A DNA stretch of 64,000 nucleotides from an uncultured Candidatus Melainabacteria bacterium (GTDB lineage: Bacteria; Cyanobacteriota; Vampirovibrionia; Gastranaerophilales; Gastranaerophilaceae): the NCBI GenBank assembly GCA_934692295.1, contig CAKUTL010000001.1, forward strand, positions 62,001-126,000. The letters run 5' to 3'. The translations under genes were made by a program, and so were the position numbers. A model generated the notes under the pieces. That model searched no databases, had not been told where the DNA came from, and saw only the letters and a list, made by a program, of their open reading frames with translations. Shown one piece after another: positions 41,981-51,294 of the stretch (positions are counted from its first letter, which is position 1; every line of letters begins with the position of its first letter).

Positions 41981-43990
41981 CTATAAAGAGGTATCATCAC
42001 TTACAGCATCTTCAGTATCAACAATGATTTGAGGAGTAATCATCATTACCATTTCTTCTTTAGTTTTACCAGTTGTTGTACTTCTAAAGAACATACCAAC
42101 TACAGGTAAATCACCTAAGAATGGGATTTTAGAAACGTTTTTAGTTTCAGTTTCTTGAATCATACCACCGATCACCAAGGTTTCACCATCTTTGATTCTT
42201 ATACCTTTAAGATCCAAGTTATGTCTTTTCAATAGTGTTGCAACTAAATCTCTCTCATTTTCAACTTCCCCAGGAGTAGTAATTTGAGAAGCTATAACAG
42301 CATAATTTGGTTTAAGGTCAAGAGTTACATAACCATCAGGGCTAATGAATGGAGTAATCTCAACTTTGATACCGTTATCACTATTGATTTCATATTCTTT
42401 TTGAACCTGAGATGATCCGGCAGTTGAACCGTTATCCAAGTATTGAGTTGTTACTTTTGAAACATAATCTGAAGTCAAATCGATTGTTGATTTTTGACCG
42501 GATGTAATCATAATTCTCGGATTAGCAAGTACTCTACCTTTTTGGTTTTCAACCAAGTAGTTAACAGAATATACTAACTGAGGAGAAGTACTCCATTTAT
42601 TGATTTTACCAGTAGTTTTATATTCATTTTTCTCTTCATCCCATTCTCCTCTATAGTAGTAGCCATGACCTGCAAAGAACACAGGATACATAGAGTTTGT
42701 AGAAAATCCTTTACCTCCACCAGCGTTGAATGAGAAGTTTTTACTCAAGAACTGCCATGTGTTATCAAATGTTTTACTACCTGTTTCAGATAATGAAATA
42801 ATTTGAACTTCCAAATATGCTTGAGGAGTTTTCTTATCATTAGCTAAAATATAATCTTTAATCATATCGATTTGAGTTGGAGAACCACCAATAACTTGGA
42901 TAGTACCAAGAGTTGGGAAGTAAGATACTGAAAGGTTTTTCAATGACAAACCTTCCATTCCATCTCCTGAAGGACCAGCTGAGTCAATAGAACATACTAA
43001 TCTACCGCCACCTACTGAAATACCAGATGATGAACCGCCAGAAGAAGAGCTATCTCCTGAAGAATCTCCGCTATCACCACTGTCGTCACTATCATCAGAT
43101 GCAAAACCGGTTGGAATACCGGCAGCAAAACCTGCAGGAGTACCAGAAGAGCTACCCGCAGATGAAGGTGATGAAGGTGATGAAGGTGATGAAGGTGATG
43201 AAGATGATGATGAACCACCACCGGAAGAAGATGACGCTCCGTTAGAAGCAGTAGATGGTAACAATGCGTTACAAATCATGTTTGCCATTTCTGCAGGAGT
43301 GGTGTGGTTAACTTTGAATGTTGTAATTTGAGGTTTAACATCAAATTGAGCAACAATTTTTCTTGCCATATCAGCATCATTAGCAGTACCCATAACAATC
43401 AATTCATTTGTTGCTGGGTTTGTTGTAACAACAGGTTTAGTAGATAAGCCTGGGTTAATTCCGTTTTTATTGAAAACATTTGCATTCAAAAATGATGCGA
43501 TAGCAGAAGCGTTTACATATTTCACAGGAATCAAAGTCATGCCTTTTCTAGCCATAGAAATTGCTTCATCCTTTTTAGAAATAATCAATGTATTAGCTTG
43601 AATATCATAGAACAGATCGTTAGTTGTAACAACCAAATTTAGAGCTTCAGATAATGGGATGTTAACCAAATCCATTGTTACTGTAGATTCTTCTAAATTT
43701 GGAGAGAAAATAATATTCATGCCGGCTTGATCCGCAAACATTCTCAAAACTTGTTTAATATCTGCATCACGTAAACTCAAGTTTACGATAGAATCTGCAT
43801 TAGCAATTCTTACACTTGAACCTAAATCCAAAGGAGAACTTTCTGTTGTTCTTATTGTCGGTCTTGATGAAGCATCATCAAATCCACCATACATGCCGTC
43901 TAATGCAAATGCAGCACTTGACAAATTTGTTACAGCGAAAGCTGATAACATAACACTTGCAATAATTTTTTCTCTTATTTTACTTTTCAT
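41981..43990 (-). CDS. Secretin (GspD/PilQ family outer-membrane channel)
   Basis: The protein has 669 residues. A signal peptide (MKSKIREKIIASVMLSAFAV... to AFA) leads to an STN/N0-like domain (LSLRDADIKQVLRMFADQAG), N1-like domains (MTLIPVKYVNASAIASFLN and TFKVNHTTPAEMANMICNAL), a low-complexity Ser/Gly/Pro/Asp loop, and the C-terminal secretin domain (LEVQIISLSETG, GRVLANPRIMITSGQKSTID, VEITPFISPDGYVTLDLKP, DGETLVIGGMIQETE, PFLGDLPVVGMFFRS). It forms the outer-membrane pore. The loop (about residues 255-325) is unusually long and variable. It sits between the PilP-like gene and gspE. Confidence 0.95.
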   Translation of the reverse strand: MKSKIREKIIASVMLSAFAVTNLSSAAFALDGMYGGFDDASSRPTIRTTESSPLDLGSSVRIANADSIVNLSLRDADIKQVLRMFADQAGMNIIFSPNLEESTVTMDLVNIPLSEALNLVVTTNDLFYDIQANTLIISKKDEAISMARKGMTLIPVKYVNASAIASFLNANVFNKNGINPGLSTKPVVTTNPATNELIVMGTANDADMARKIVAQFDVKPQITTFKVNHTTPAEMANMICNALLPSTASNGASSSSGGGSSSSSSPSSPSSPSSPSSAGSSSGTPAGFAAGIPTGFASDDSDDSGDSGDSSGDSSSSGGSSSGISVGGGRLVCSIDSAGPSGDGMEGLSLKNLSVSYFPTLGTIQVIGGSPTQIDMIKDYILANDKKTPQAYLEVQIISLSETGSKTFDNTWQFLSKNFSFNAGGGKGFSTNSMYPVFFAGHGYYYRGEWDEEKNEYKTTGKINKWSTSPQLVYSVNYLVENQKGRVLANPRIMITSGQKSTIDLTSDYVSKVTTQYLDNGSTAGSSQVQKEYEINSDNGIKVEITPFISPDGYVTLDLKPNYAVIASQITTPGEVENERDLVATLLKRHNLDLKGIRIKDGETLVIGGMIQETETKNVSKIPFLGDLPVVGMFFRSTTTGKTKEEMVMMITPQIIVDTEDAVSDDTSL
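43161..43205. repeat. Tandem 9-base repeat inside the secretin gene
   Basis: GATGAAGGT occurs four times in a row, followed by a fifth copy with one change, encoding Ser-Pro-Ser units on the minus strand. The length is a multiple of three, so copy-number changes keep the frame. Confidence 0.85.
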
Positions 43991-44022
43991 ATCTGCTCCT
44001 GCTTATATTTTCTTCTTATTAA

Positions 44023-44835
44023 TTAACCTTTTCTTCCACCAAATCTGTTTTTCAAATTGTACAAATCATTTGCTTTTCCGTTCAAATCATCTCTTGAGAA
44101 TAATTCACCGATACTTGCAGAATAAACGTTTGAGCCTAAAGTAACAGTGATTATTGACGGATTAATTGTAACAACTTTGTATTCTTGACCAATAATCTTA
44201 TCCCCTTGTCTTACCAAGTAATCTTTATCATCAACATTGATTATTGCAGATGGATTAGTTTTGTTATACATAATACCAACAACTTTTGTTCTTGTAATTT
44301 TTGCAGCAACTGAATTACTAGAAGCCAATGATGTTGGAGGAACAGGAAGATTAAAGCTGTATGGGCTTATATCATCTTGTTCTCTTATAGCTACATTTTT
44401 CATTTTCTTCAATTGTGCAATGTGAGAATTATACGCATTAGCTTCTGCAATTGCAGATCTTCTTGCGTCTTCAAAGGCTTTAATTTCATCGGATGGCATA
44501 AATGGGTCTGAACGACCGATAGAAGTAACATCATAGGAAATCATTTTACTTGCTTGGTTTGATTCTATATCAATTGTGTTATCAGAAGGAACGTTTACTT
44601 CTTCTTTTGGAGCAGGAGTAGTATCCGCAACAGGAACTTCTTCCTCTTGTTTATTTCCTCCCAAATTTTGTAAAACGCCACATCCGCAAGAAATCATCCC
44701 TACAGACAAAACAACAACAAGAAGTCCTAATACAAACTTCCCTCTTTTGCCGAATGTATTGTCAAACCAACTTTCATTCCGATAATTATTTGTGTTCACG
44801 TTATTCCCACCCATCTTAGTCTTTGATAATAACAT
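44023..44835 (-). CDS. PilP/GspC-like pilus or secretion protein
   Basis: The protein has 270 residues. A cytoplasmic N-terminus is followed by one membrane segment (FVLGLLVVVLSVGMISCGCG). The periplasmic part has GRSDPFMP, the PilP-type motif, then a small beta domain: KVVGIMYNKTNPSAIINVDD and VRQGDKIIGQEYKVVTINPS, as in PilP or GspC homology regions that contact the secretin. The start could be Met1 (44835) or Met8 (44814); neither has a clear ribosome site. The gene lies 32 bases before the secretin. No pilM, pilN or pilO genes are adjacent. Confidence 0.8.
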   Translation of the reverse strand: MLLSKTKMGGNNVNTNNYRNESWFDNTFGKRGKFVLGLLVVVLSVGMISCGCGVLQNLGGNKQEEEVPVADTTPAPKEEVNVPSDNTIDIESNQASKMISYDVTSIGRSDPFMPSDEIKAFEDARRSAIAEANAYNSHIAQLKKMKNVAIREQDDISPYSFNLPVPPTSLASSNSVAAKITRTKVVGIMYNKTNPSAIINVDDKDYLVRQGDKIIGQEYKVVTINPSIITVTLGSNVYSASIGELFSRDDLNGKANDLYNLKNRFGGRKG

Positions 44836-45062
44836 TATATTAAAGCTCTTAGTTTTGTATATCAGCTATTTAATGTATTTCCCTACAATAGCTCTCCTTA
44901 AAATAGTATCATAATTTCAAATTTAAGGCAAAAATCGGAAATATCGTATCATTTTAAATCGATTACACCCAAAACAAGGTAATACGAGGGAATTTAAGGC
45001 TGTTTACAATTCGTAAAAAGAAGTTAAACAAGCAAAAGTTCAATCCATAGATTTAGAACTTA

Positions 45063-45542
45063 TTATTTACGAATGCTTAATCTTTCTAAAAATCTAACAA
45101 ATCGTACAAGTTTAGATTCTGTATCACAAGTAATTGAATCAACTAAAATAGTTTTGCAGCCAAACTTTTTACCGCAAAGAATATCCGTTAAAGGTCTATC
45201 TCCGACTAAAACACAATCGTTTGGATTATAACCATGTTCTTTTACAAAAGTTGAAATTGCAAAAGTATTAGGCTTTGCAGCTTTAAATAACAATGGAAAA
45301 TCTGAAATTTGTTTAACTTTTTCTATATATTCTTCATTTTTGTTATTTGAAACAACCGCAACAAAAAAATCTTTGCGAACAGTATTTAACCATTCAAGAA
45401 TTTCATCAGAATACTTTGCAGATTTAGAAGCCATCAATGTACTATCCAAATCAAAAAGCATAGCCTTTATGCCTTGAGATTTCAATTCATCTAAATTAAT
45501 ATCAAAAATTCTTTTTAAATTGTAATCAGGCTTAAGAAACAT
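45063..45542 (-). CDS. yqeG: YqeG-family HAD phosphatase
   Basis: The protein has 159 residues. HAD motif I DLDSTLMAS with both Asp, motif II VVSNNKN, Lys in AAKPNTFAI and GDRPLTDILCG match the YqeG/Gep4 family, whose members can act as phosphatidylglycerol-phosphate phosphatases. This would supply phosphatidylglycerol for membranes. Its start overlaps the U32 gene's stop by 11 bases. Confidence 0.88.
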   Translation of the reverse strand: MFLKPDYNLKRIFDINLDELKSQGIKAMLFDLDSTLMASKSAKYSDEILEWLNTVRKDFFVAVVSNNKNEEYIEKVKQISDFPLLFKAAKPNTFAISTFVKEHGYNPNDCVLVGDRPLTDILCGKKFGCKTILVDSITCDTESKLVRFVRFLERLSIRK

Positions 45543-46809
45543 GTTCTTTTACTCCAATCGTTCTAGCTAGTGCGATTGAATAATCCACCGGTTCTTTATC
45601 AAATCTCAAATAAACATCGGCATTTGTATTAGCTAACTGCTGATTATCGCCTTTTTCATCAATTATTTCAACAATTTTAGCTACAAATTGTTCTTTTGGT
45701 GTAATTATTTCAACTTCATCATTTAACAAAACTTTATTTTTTACTTTTACAAAATAAAAATTTTCATCAGCACTTGAAGAAGCATCAATTTCTGAATGTT
45801 TTTTCTTAATTCCTTTAAATTCAAATAAGAAATCTGCACCAGCCAAACCTTTTGAAATATCATAACTATAACTGTCAGGTTTATTTTCACCTAAAGCAAA
45901 ACCTGTTGTATAACCTCTATTGCCAACTTTTTTAAGTTCTAAGAAATATTTTGACAAATCAGCGTTCGGATTTTGCATAATTTCATCAATTGCGTTTCTA
46001 TAAGTTTTTGCAACCGCAGAAACATAATACAAACTCTTTGTACGTCCCTCAACCTTAAACGAATCAACACCCGCATCAATCATTTCTTTCAAATATTCAA
46101 CAAGACATAAATCTTTCGGACTCAAGATATGAGAACCACGGTTATCTTGAGCGATTTCATAATATTGCCCAGGGCGAGTTTCTTCAACGAGTTTGTAACT
46201 CCAGCGACAAGGTTGAGAGCAGTTACCATGATTAGCCTTTCTTTCTCCATTTGTAAAGTAATCACTTAACAAACATCTTCCAGAAAAAGATACGCACTGA
46301 GAACCATGGATAAAACATTCAACTTCCATATTAGGAACTTGTTTTTTAATTTCTGCAATCTCAGGAATTGACAATTCACGAGCTAACACAACACGAGTTG
46401 CTCCCATATCTTGCCAAAATTTCACACATTCATAGTTCAAAATATTAGTTTGTGTACTTATATGAATATCAACATCTGGTAAATATTTCTTTACCAATCT
46501 CAAAATTCCAAAATCACTTACAAGAACAGCATCTGGATTAGCATCTTTGATTATATCCATACTTTCTTCCAAGTGTTTAATATCTTCATTAAAAGCAAAT
46601 ATATTGAGCGTTAAATACGCTTTAGCACCAAGTTTATGGGCTAAATCTATTGCTCTTTTAAGATTTTCTAAAGTGATGATTTCACCTTTTCTCATTGCTC
46701 GAAGGCTAAAATCTACAACTCCAAGATAAACTGCATCTGCACCGTATCTTACGGCATATTCTAATTTTTCCAAATTGCCAGCAGGCATCAATAATTCAAC
46801 ATTTCGCAT
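45532..46809 (-). CDS. U32 family peptidase-like protein
   Basis: The protein has 425 residues. The start LLMPAGNLEKLEYAVRYGAD and the signature VECFIHGSQCVSFSGRCLLS with GNCSQPCRW are typical of U32 proteins, now tied to hydroxylation of tRNA uridine or 23S rRNA cytidine rather than proteolysis. SFKVEGRTKSLYYVSAVAKTYR follows. The C-terminal beta domain carries the final third. It is coupled to yqeG by overlap. Confidence 0.92.
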   Translation of the reverse strand: MRNVELLMPAGNLEKLEYAVRYGADAVYLGVVDFSLRAMRKGEIITLENLKRAIDLAHKLGAKAYLTLNIFAFNEDIKHLEESMDIIKDANPDAVLVSDFGILRLVKKYLPDVDIHISTQTNILNYECVKFWQDMGATRVVLARELSIPEIAEIKKQVPNMEVECFIHGSQCVSFSGRCLLSDYFTNGERKANHGNCSQPCRWSYKLVEETRPGQYYEIAQDNRGSHILSPKDLCLVEYLKEMIDAGVDSFKVEGRTKSLYYVSAVAKTYRNAIDEIMQNPNADLSKYFLELKKVGNRGYTTGFALGENKPDSYSYDISKGLAGADFLFEFKGIKKKHSEIDASSSADENFYFVKVKNKVLLNDEVEIITPKEQFVAKIVEIIDEKGDNQQLANTNADVYLRFDKEPVDYSIALARTIGVKEHVS

Positions 46810-46924
46810 AAGTCAATAATAAGCTAAACTAAATTAATAATCAACCAAACAGGTGATGTCTATTTTTAATAAATATGGAAAATAGAATATATAAAACATT
46901 AGGTTATTTTTTGGAGAATAAAAC

Positions 46925-47059
46925 ATGCGAACTATTTCTAACGCAACTAGCACAATTAAAGAAATTTGGTCTTATCAACATCCTGTAATGCACACTTGGT
47001 TTTTATTCAGTGCTGCATCGCTAGGCTGCATGTTTACACTTTTATTCTTCGTATTATAA
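46925..47059 (+). CDS. Small single-span membrane protein, 44 residues
   Basis: The frame (MRTISNATSTIKEIWSYQHP...) runs from ATG at 46925 to TAA at 47059. GGAG lies 8 bases upstream, and a terminator follows 38 bases later. A single hydrophobic stretch (WFLFSAASLGCMFTLLFFVL) makes up the C-terminal half. No family recognised. Confidence 0.62.
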   Translation: MRTISNATSTIKEIWSYQHPVMHTWFLFSAASLGCMFTLLFFVL

Positions 47060-47096
47060 ATCTTGATAAGCGATATATAAATACCCCCAAATAAAG

Positions 47097-47127
47097 AACA
47101 AGAACTATTTTTTAAGTTCTTGTTTTT
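47097..47127. terminator. Bidirectional terminator
   Basis: AACAAGAACT (47097-47106) pairs with AGTTCTTGTT (47115-47124), with T runs, between the 44-residue gene and the convergent MATE gene. Confidence 0.85.
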
Positions 47128-47130
47128 AGT

Positions 47131-48441
47131 TTATTGGTGAACAGGATTGAAATATTTTTTCAACTTTAGAAGCATTATTGCACACAACAAACATGCCGCA
47201 GAAACCAATCCCAACCAAAAACCTTTCAACATAAAACCTAAATGAAAAGCTAAGAAACAACCCAAAGGAATTGATACACACCAATAAGCTATAAAGTTTG
47301 CAAACAATACAACATTTGTTTGTTTAATTCCCTTGCAAACTCCCGCCAATGATACTTGCAATCCATCAAATATTTGAAATACAGATAAAATATACATTAT
47401 TGGAACAGCAATTTTTACTAAAGAGGCATCAGCAGTAAAAATTCGAACCAAATGAGGTGCAAATGATGAAAATACAATTGCACTACAAATCATAAATGAT
47501 ACAGAAAGCATTGTTCCAAAGAATGAATATTTTTTTAAATCTTCGTAGTTATCTGAACCATTAGCAAAACCAACCTTAACAGCAATAGCATTAGAAATAG
47601 CAAATGGAACCATAAATGAAATAGTTGTCAAAGTACATACCAAATTTTGAGCAGCCGCATACAATCCGGAAACTCGACCCATCAAAATTGCAATACTATT
47701 GAATGCAACAAATTCAACTAACACCGCAAGAGAAATTGGCATACCAATTCTTAACATGCTGCTATAGTATTCTTTCTCTTTATAATTTCTGAAAGTCATA
47801 TTTATAAAGCAATATATTAAAAGTGCAAATCCCATAAAATAACGAACTAACAAACTTGCAATCGCCAAACCAATAACCCCTAAAGAAGGAATTGGTCCAA
47901 CCCCAAATACAAATGTTAAGTTCAAAACAACATTCAAAAATACACAGAAGAATGTTACAACATTTGGGAATACAACAATTTCGTATGCCTGCAAAAATTC
48001 TTTCAAACAAGCATGCAAATACGCACCAAAAGTACTAAATGCCGTAATTAACATATAATCTTGCACCGGAGCAATTAATTTTTCTTCAAACCCCATTTTA
48101 GGAATGAGAGGAACAACCGCCACAATTGCAAGCGAAGTTATCAATGCCAACAACATTGAAAATCTTATTGATGGGTAAAAATATTTTTTAATAGATTTAT
48201 TTTGCCCACGATAATTAGATAACAATGGAGAAATACTCGAAATAAGTCCAACTCCAAATGTAAAAATACAGTTCACAATAGCAGTTGCAATACTGATTGC
48301 CGCAAAAGCGTCTGTTGAATATCTTCCGGCAATCACAACATCTCCTACACCAATCAAAATAAAGCCTAAATTACCCATAATAATTGGGGCAGCTATTGTC
48401 ATTAATTCTTTTATATAATATTTTATCCCTTTTTCGCACAT
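47131..48441 (-). CDS. MATE family efflux transporter
   Basis: The protein has 436 residues and about twelve membrane segments in two related halves, the MATE pattern. The N-terminal block MTIAAPIIMGNLGFILIGVGDVVIAGRYS and PLLSNYRGQ match the first half, and GMPISLAVLVEFVAFNS with VKVGFANGS the second. It probably exports toxic compounds with sodium or proton exchange. The gene is single. Confidence 0.92.
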   Translation of the reverse strand: MCEKGIKYYIKELMTIAAPIIMGNLGFILIGVGDVVIAGRYSTDAFAAISIATAIVNCIFTFGVGLISSISPLLSNYRGQNKSIKKYFYPSIRFSMLLALITSLAIVAVVPLIPKMGFEEKLIAPVQDYMLITAFSTFGAYLHACLKEFLQAYEIVVFPNVVTFFCVFLNVVLNLTFVFGVGPIPSLGVIGLAIASLLVRYFMGFALLIYCFINMTFRNYKEKEYYSSMLRIGMPISLAVLVEFVAFNSIAILMGRVSGLYAAAQNLVCTLTTISFMVPFAISNAIAVKVGFANGSDNYEDLKKYSFFGTMLSVSFMICSAIVFSSFAPHLVRIFTADASLVKIAVPIMYILSVFQIFDGLQVSLAGVCKGIKQTNVVLFANFIAYWCVSIPLGCFLAFHLGFMLKGFWLGLVSAACLLCAIMLLKLKKYFNPVHQ

Positions 48442-48553
48442 AATTTAATCCTACCACGAACAAAAATAATCTTTAAAATTTGTTATATCGAACTAGAATT
48501 TTATACAAATATACGCTATAATTAATACGTTATAGATATTAGGAGTTTTCGAG

Positions 48554-49072
48554 GTGAAAAGATTTTTACTATCAATTGCACTAATTTTGTGCCTTGTTTT
48601 TGGAATAAATAATTTCGCAATAGCAAAAGATAACATTGAAGAAATTGAAACAATCAGCCAAATTGGTTCTCTTGCCAATAGTGGGAACTACATGCAAGCT
48701 TTGGACAAATGTAATCAAGCCCTAAAAAAATATCCCAAAGAACCAGATTTGTACTACTGGAAAGCATCTATTCAAAGTTCAATTAATCAAAAGAACGAAG
48801 CCTTAGAAAACTTTAACAAAGCAATTTCTCTTAACCCAAAAGAGGGAACTTATTATGTAGTGCGAGGAATTTGCAAAATGGATTTAAAGGATTATAAAGG
48901 TGCAGAGGCAGACTTCAATAAAGCAATAGAACTTAACCCGAATGATGCAACGGCATTCACAATGAGGGGTTGTGCGAAACTTTCAATAGGAGATATTGAT
49001 GGTGCAAATAACGACTTAACAAAAGCAAACCAACTTTTTGACAAGGATGAAGAAATCCAAAAAGCTAAATAA
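48554..49072 (+). CDS. Exported TPR protein
   Basis: The protein has 172 residues. The start is GTG at 48554, with AGGAG 8 bases upstream. A signal peptide (MKRFLLSIALILCLVFGINN, cleavage near AIA) precedes three or four TPRs such as ALENFNKAISLNPKEGTYYV and AEADFNKAIELNPNDATAFT. It is likely a periplasmic scaffold, convergent with queE. Confidence 0.85.
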   Translation: MKRFLLSIALILCLVFGINNFAIAKDNIEEIETISQIGSLANSGNYMQALDKCNQALKKYPKEPDLYYWKASIQSSINQKNEALENFNKAISLNPKEGTYYVVRGICKMDLKDYKGAEADFNKAIELNPNDATAFTMRGCAKLSIGDIDGANNDLTKANQLFDKDEEIQKAK

Positions 49073-49079
49073 TTGTTAT

Positions 49080-49754
49080 CTATCTTACATTTAAAAACTT
49101 GTGTACTTGTGGAATCAATCTTACATTCGGATAAATTGACGAGAATTTATCCAATATTGAGTTGCAAAAATCAGAATCAACACTCATTTTATCTCCAATC
49201 ATTTTAGGTTGAAGAACAAGTTCAATTCCATAATCCTTACCGATTTTTGCACAAGTTTCAATTTCTTCATTAGTTATATTTTTATCAAACACAATTTTTG
49301 CAAAAGTCTGAACTCCATCAACTTTTTCAAAGAATTTCCTATGCAAATCAAAAGTATTTTTTCCAGTGGATGTCGGCAATTTTATATCCGCAGAAATTAT
49401 ATCAATATAATCTTTTATAATTGGCAACTTATCGAACAAAGTTGCATTTGTTTCTAAATAAATCTTAGTTTTACCTTGTACTAATGGCAAAAAATCTTTT
49501 AAAAATTCAGCAGAAATTAAAGGTTCTCCACCCGTTAACGAAATAGAATGAAATGTACTTAAATCGTACTCTGAGATAATTTTTGAATATAATTCTTGAG
49601 GAGAAAAATAAGTACCTTGTTGAAATTCGGTATCACAATAATCACAATGCAAATTACACCCACAAAACCTTATAAACAATTGTTTGTAACCTACAACAGG
49701 TCCTTCTCCTTGAATAGAGGAAAATATTTCATTAATTTTAGCTTCCATATCCAA
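49080..49754 (-). CDS. queE: 7-carboxy-7-deazaguanine synthase (radical SAM)
   Basis: QueE converts carboxytetrahydropterin to carboxy-deazaguanine in queuosine synthesis. The 224-residue protein has the family opening EIFSSIQGEGPVVG, then the radical SAM cysteines CNLHCDYC and LTGGEPL. Two in-frame ATGs (49754, 49748) are possible starts. It overlaps the DnaJ gene by up to 17 bases. No other queuosine gene is adjacent. Confidence 0.9.
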   Translation of the reverse strand: MDMEAKINEIFSSIQGEGPVVGYKQLFIRFCGCNLHCDYCDTEFQQGTYFSPQELYSKIISEYDLSTFHSISLTGGEPLISAEFLKDFLPLVQGKTKIYLETNATLFDKLPIIKDYIDIISADIKLPTSTGKNTFDLHRKFFEKVDGVQTFAKIVFDKNITNEEIETCAKIGKDYGIELVLQPKMIGDKMSVDSDFCNSILDKFSSIYPNVRLIPQVHKFLNVR

Positions 49755-50814
49755 AATTCTTTCTCACATCATCTTTTGACAAATTCTTAAGTCGTTCATA
49801 CAACTTAATTTCATCTTCTGACAAATCATGAGAAAATTCAATACTTACGCAAATAATTAAATCTCCAACCTTGCCATTTTTTTTAATACCTTGGTTTGCA
49901 ATCCTAAATTTTTGTCCAGAGCAAGTGTTTTTAGGAAGCTTCAACTTTATTTTACCATCAAAGGTAGGAATAGATATTTCTTCCCCTAAAGCAGCCTCGA
50001 ATGGAGAAATTGGAACAGTATAAAAAATATTCAACTTATCAAAATGTACTTGAGTTTTTGTTTCAATTTTTATATTTATATACAAATCACCACAAGTACC
50101 ACCATTTTTGCCACTTGCTCCCTCACCTCTCAAACGGAGTTTTGCACCGTCCTTTACTCCTTTTGGAATAGTTACGGTAATCTTTTTTGTTTTGACAACT
50201 TCACCCTTACCACCACAACTAGAACATTTTCCACCATTAACAAACCTATGTCCAAAACATTTTGTACAAGTTTGAGTTGTGCGAATATTTATAATTCTCT
50301 TGCTTCCGGTAATTACCTCATCCGGAGTAATAGAAATATCAGTTGTAATATTTTCACCTTTCTTAGGTTTTTTATTATCACGATTACGTTTGTTTCGCTT
50401 TAATTGTGCAAACCAAAATTTAATGGCTTTTGAAATTGTTTTTTTATTTGAAGTTTTAGATTGAGAAGGAGAAGTTCTTTGTTTTATTTCAGAATTTTCA
50501 AACTGAGAATGATAAGAAGTATTTTTTGATTGACCTTCTTTATAAATCTCTTCTGCTTTTTGAGAAGAAGTTGATGTTTTTTCTGATTTAAAAAATCCTT
50601 TCAAGGTATTATATTTAGAACGCTCCACTTCATTTGAAAGAACTTCATAAGCCTCAGTTATATTTTTAAAAATACTTATAGCGTCCTCATCTTTATTGAT
50701 ATCTGGGTGATATTTTCTTGCAAGTTTACGATATGCAGATTTAATTTCTACATTTGTAGAATCAACCGAAACACCAAGAATTTCATAATAATTTTTTGTA
50801 CTATTAAACGCCAT
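49738..50814 (-). CDS. DnaJ-like cochaperone with half a zinc finger
   Basis: The protein has 358 residues. The J domain (8-70) holds HPD at 36-38. A Ser/Lys/Thr-rich linker follows. Only two CxxCxG-type motifs are seen (CTKCFGH and CSSCGGKGE), where DnaJ has four. The C-terminal beta domains are recognisable by VTIPKGVKDGAKLRLRGEG, GDLYINIKI and DGKIKLKLPKNT. It probably works with an Hsp70; dnaK is not adjacent. It is not a standard DnaJ, hence no symbol. Confidence 0.88.
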   Translation of the reverse strand: MAFNSTKNYYEILGVSVDSTNVEIKSAYRKLARKYHPDINKDEDAISIFKNITEAYEVLSNEVERSKYNTLKGFFKSEKTSTSSQKAEEIYKEGQSKNTSYHSQFENSEIKQRTSPSQSKTSNKKTISKAIKFWFAQLKRNKRNRDNKKPKKGENITTDISITPDEVITGSKRIINIRTTQTCTKCFGHRFVNGGKCSSCGGKGEVVKTKKITVTIPKGVKDGAKLRLRGEGASGKNGGTCGDLYINIKIETKTQVHFDKLNIFYTVPISPFEAALGEEISIPTFDGKIKLKLPKNTCSGQKFRIANQGIKKNGKVGDLIICVSIEFSHDLSEDEIKLYERLKNLSKDDVRKNFGYGS

Positions 50815-50878
50815 ACTTTTTATCTAATGATAAAAATAAAAATTTCAACATCAGCAAATAGGTATAATTCCAAACAAT

Positions 50879-50916
50879 AAAAAAAGAGCAAAGATTAAAA
50901 ACCTTCACTCTTTTTT
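50879..50916 (-). terminator. Probable terminator of rpmI-rplT
   Basis: AAAAAGAG (50881-50888) pairs with CTCTTTTT (50908-50915) across a partly pairing loop; the minus-strand arm ends in T. Confidence 0.6.
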
Positions 50917-50938
50917 ATGACTTTTATCCTGAAACGAC

Positions 50939-51283
50939 TTACTTAGAAATAGTTTCAAAGATTACATTAAATGCTTCTGGATCTTTAACTGCTAAGTCAG
51001 CAAGCATTTTTCTGTTTACAACAATGTTAGCTTTTTTGCAAGCGTTTACGAATCTAGAATAGCTCATACCACGTTGTCTTACAGCAGCATTGATTCTAAC
51101 AATCCATAATCTTCTCATATTACGTTTTGTAGTACGTCTATCTCTGTAAGCGTATTTAAGAGCTTTCATAACAGCAATATTAGCAACTTTGAAGATTCTA
51201 CTTCTAGCACCAATAAAGCCTTTAGCAAGTTTTAATATTTTTTTGTGTCTTTTAACACCTGCATTACCACGTTTAATTCTCAT
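50939..51283 (-). CDS. rplT: 50S ribosomal protein L20
   Basis: The protein has 114 residues. The basic N-terminus ([20 protein letters not shown]) and the central [28 protein letters not shown] match L20, an early 50S assembly protein. It follows rpmI by 11 bases. Confidence 0.97.
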   Translation of the reverse strand: MRIKRGNAGVKRHKKILKLAKGFIGARSRIFKVANIAVMKALKYAYRDRRTTKRNMRRLWIVRINAAVRQRGMSYSRFVNACKKANIVVNRKMLADLAVKDPEAFNVIFETISK

Positions 51284-51294
51284 TTTCTATGCTC

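Noticed and set aside
43161..43205. Possible CRISPR-like array
   Set aside because: The units are 9-base tandem copies without spacers inside the secretin coding sequence.
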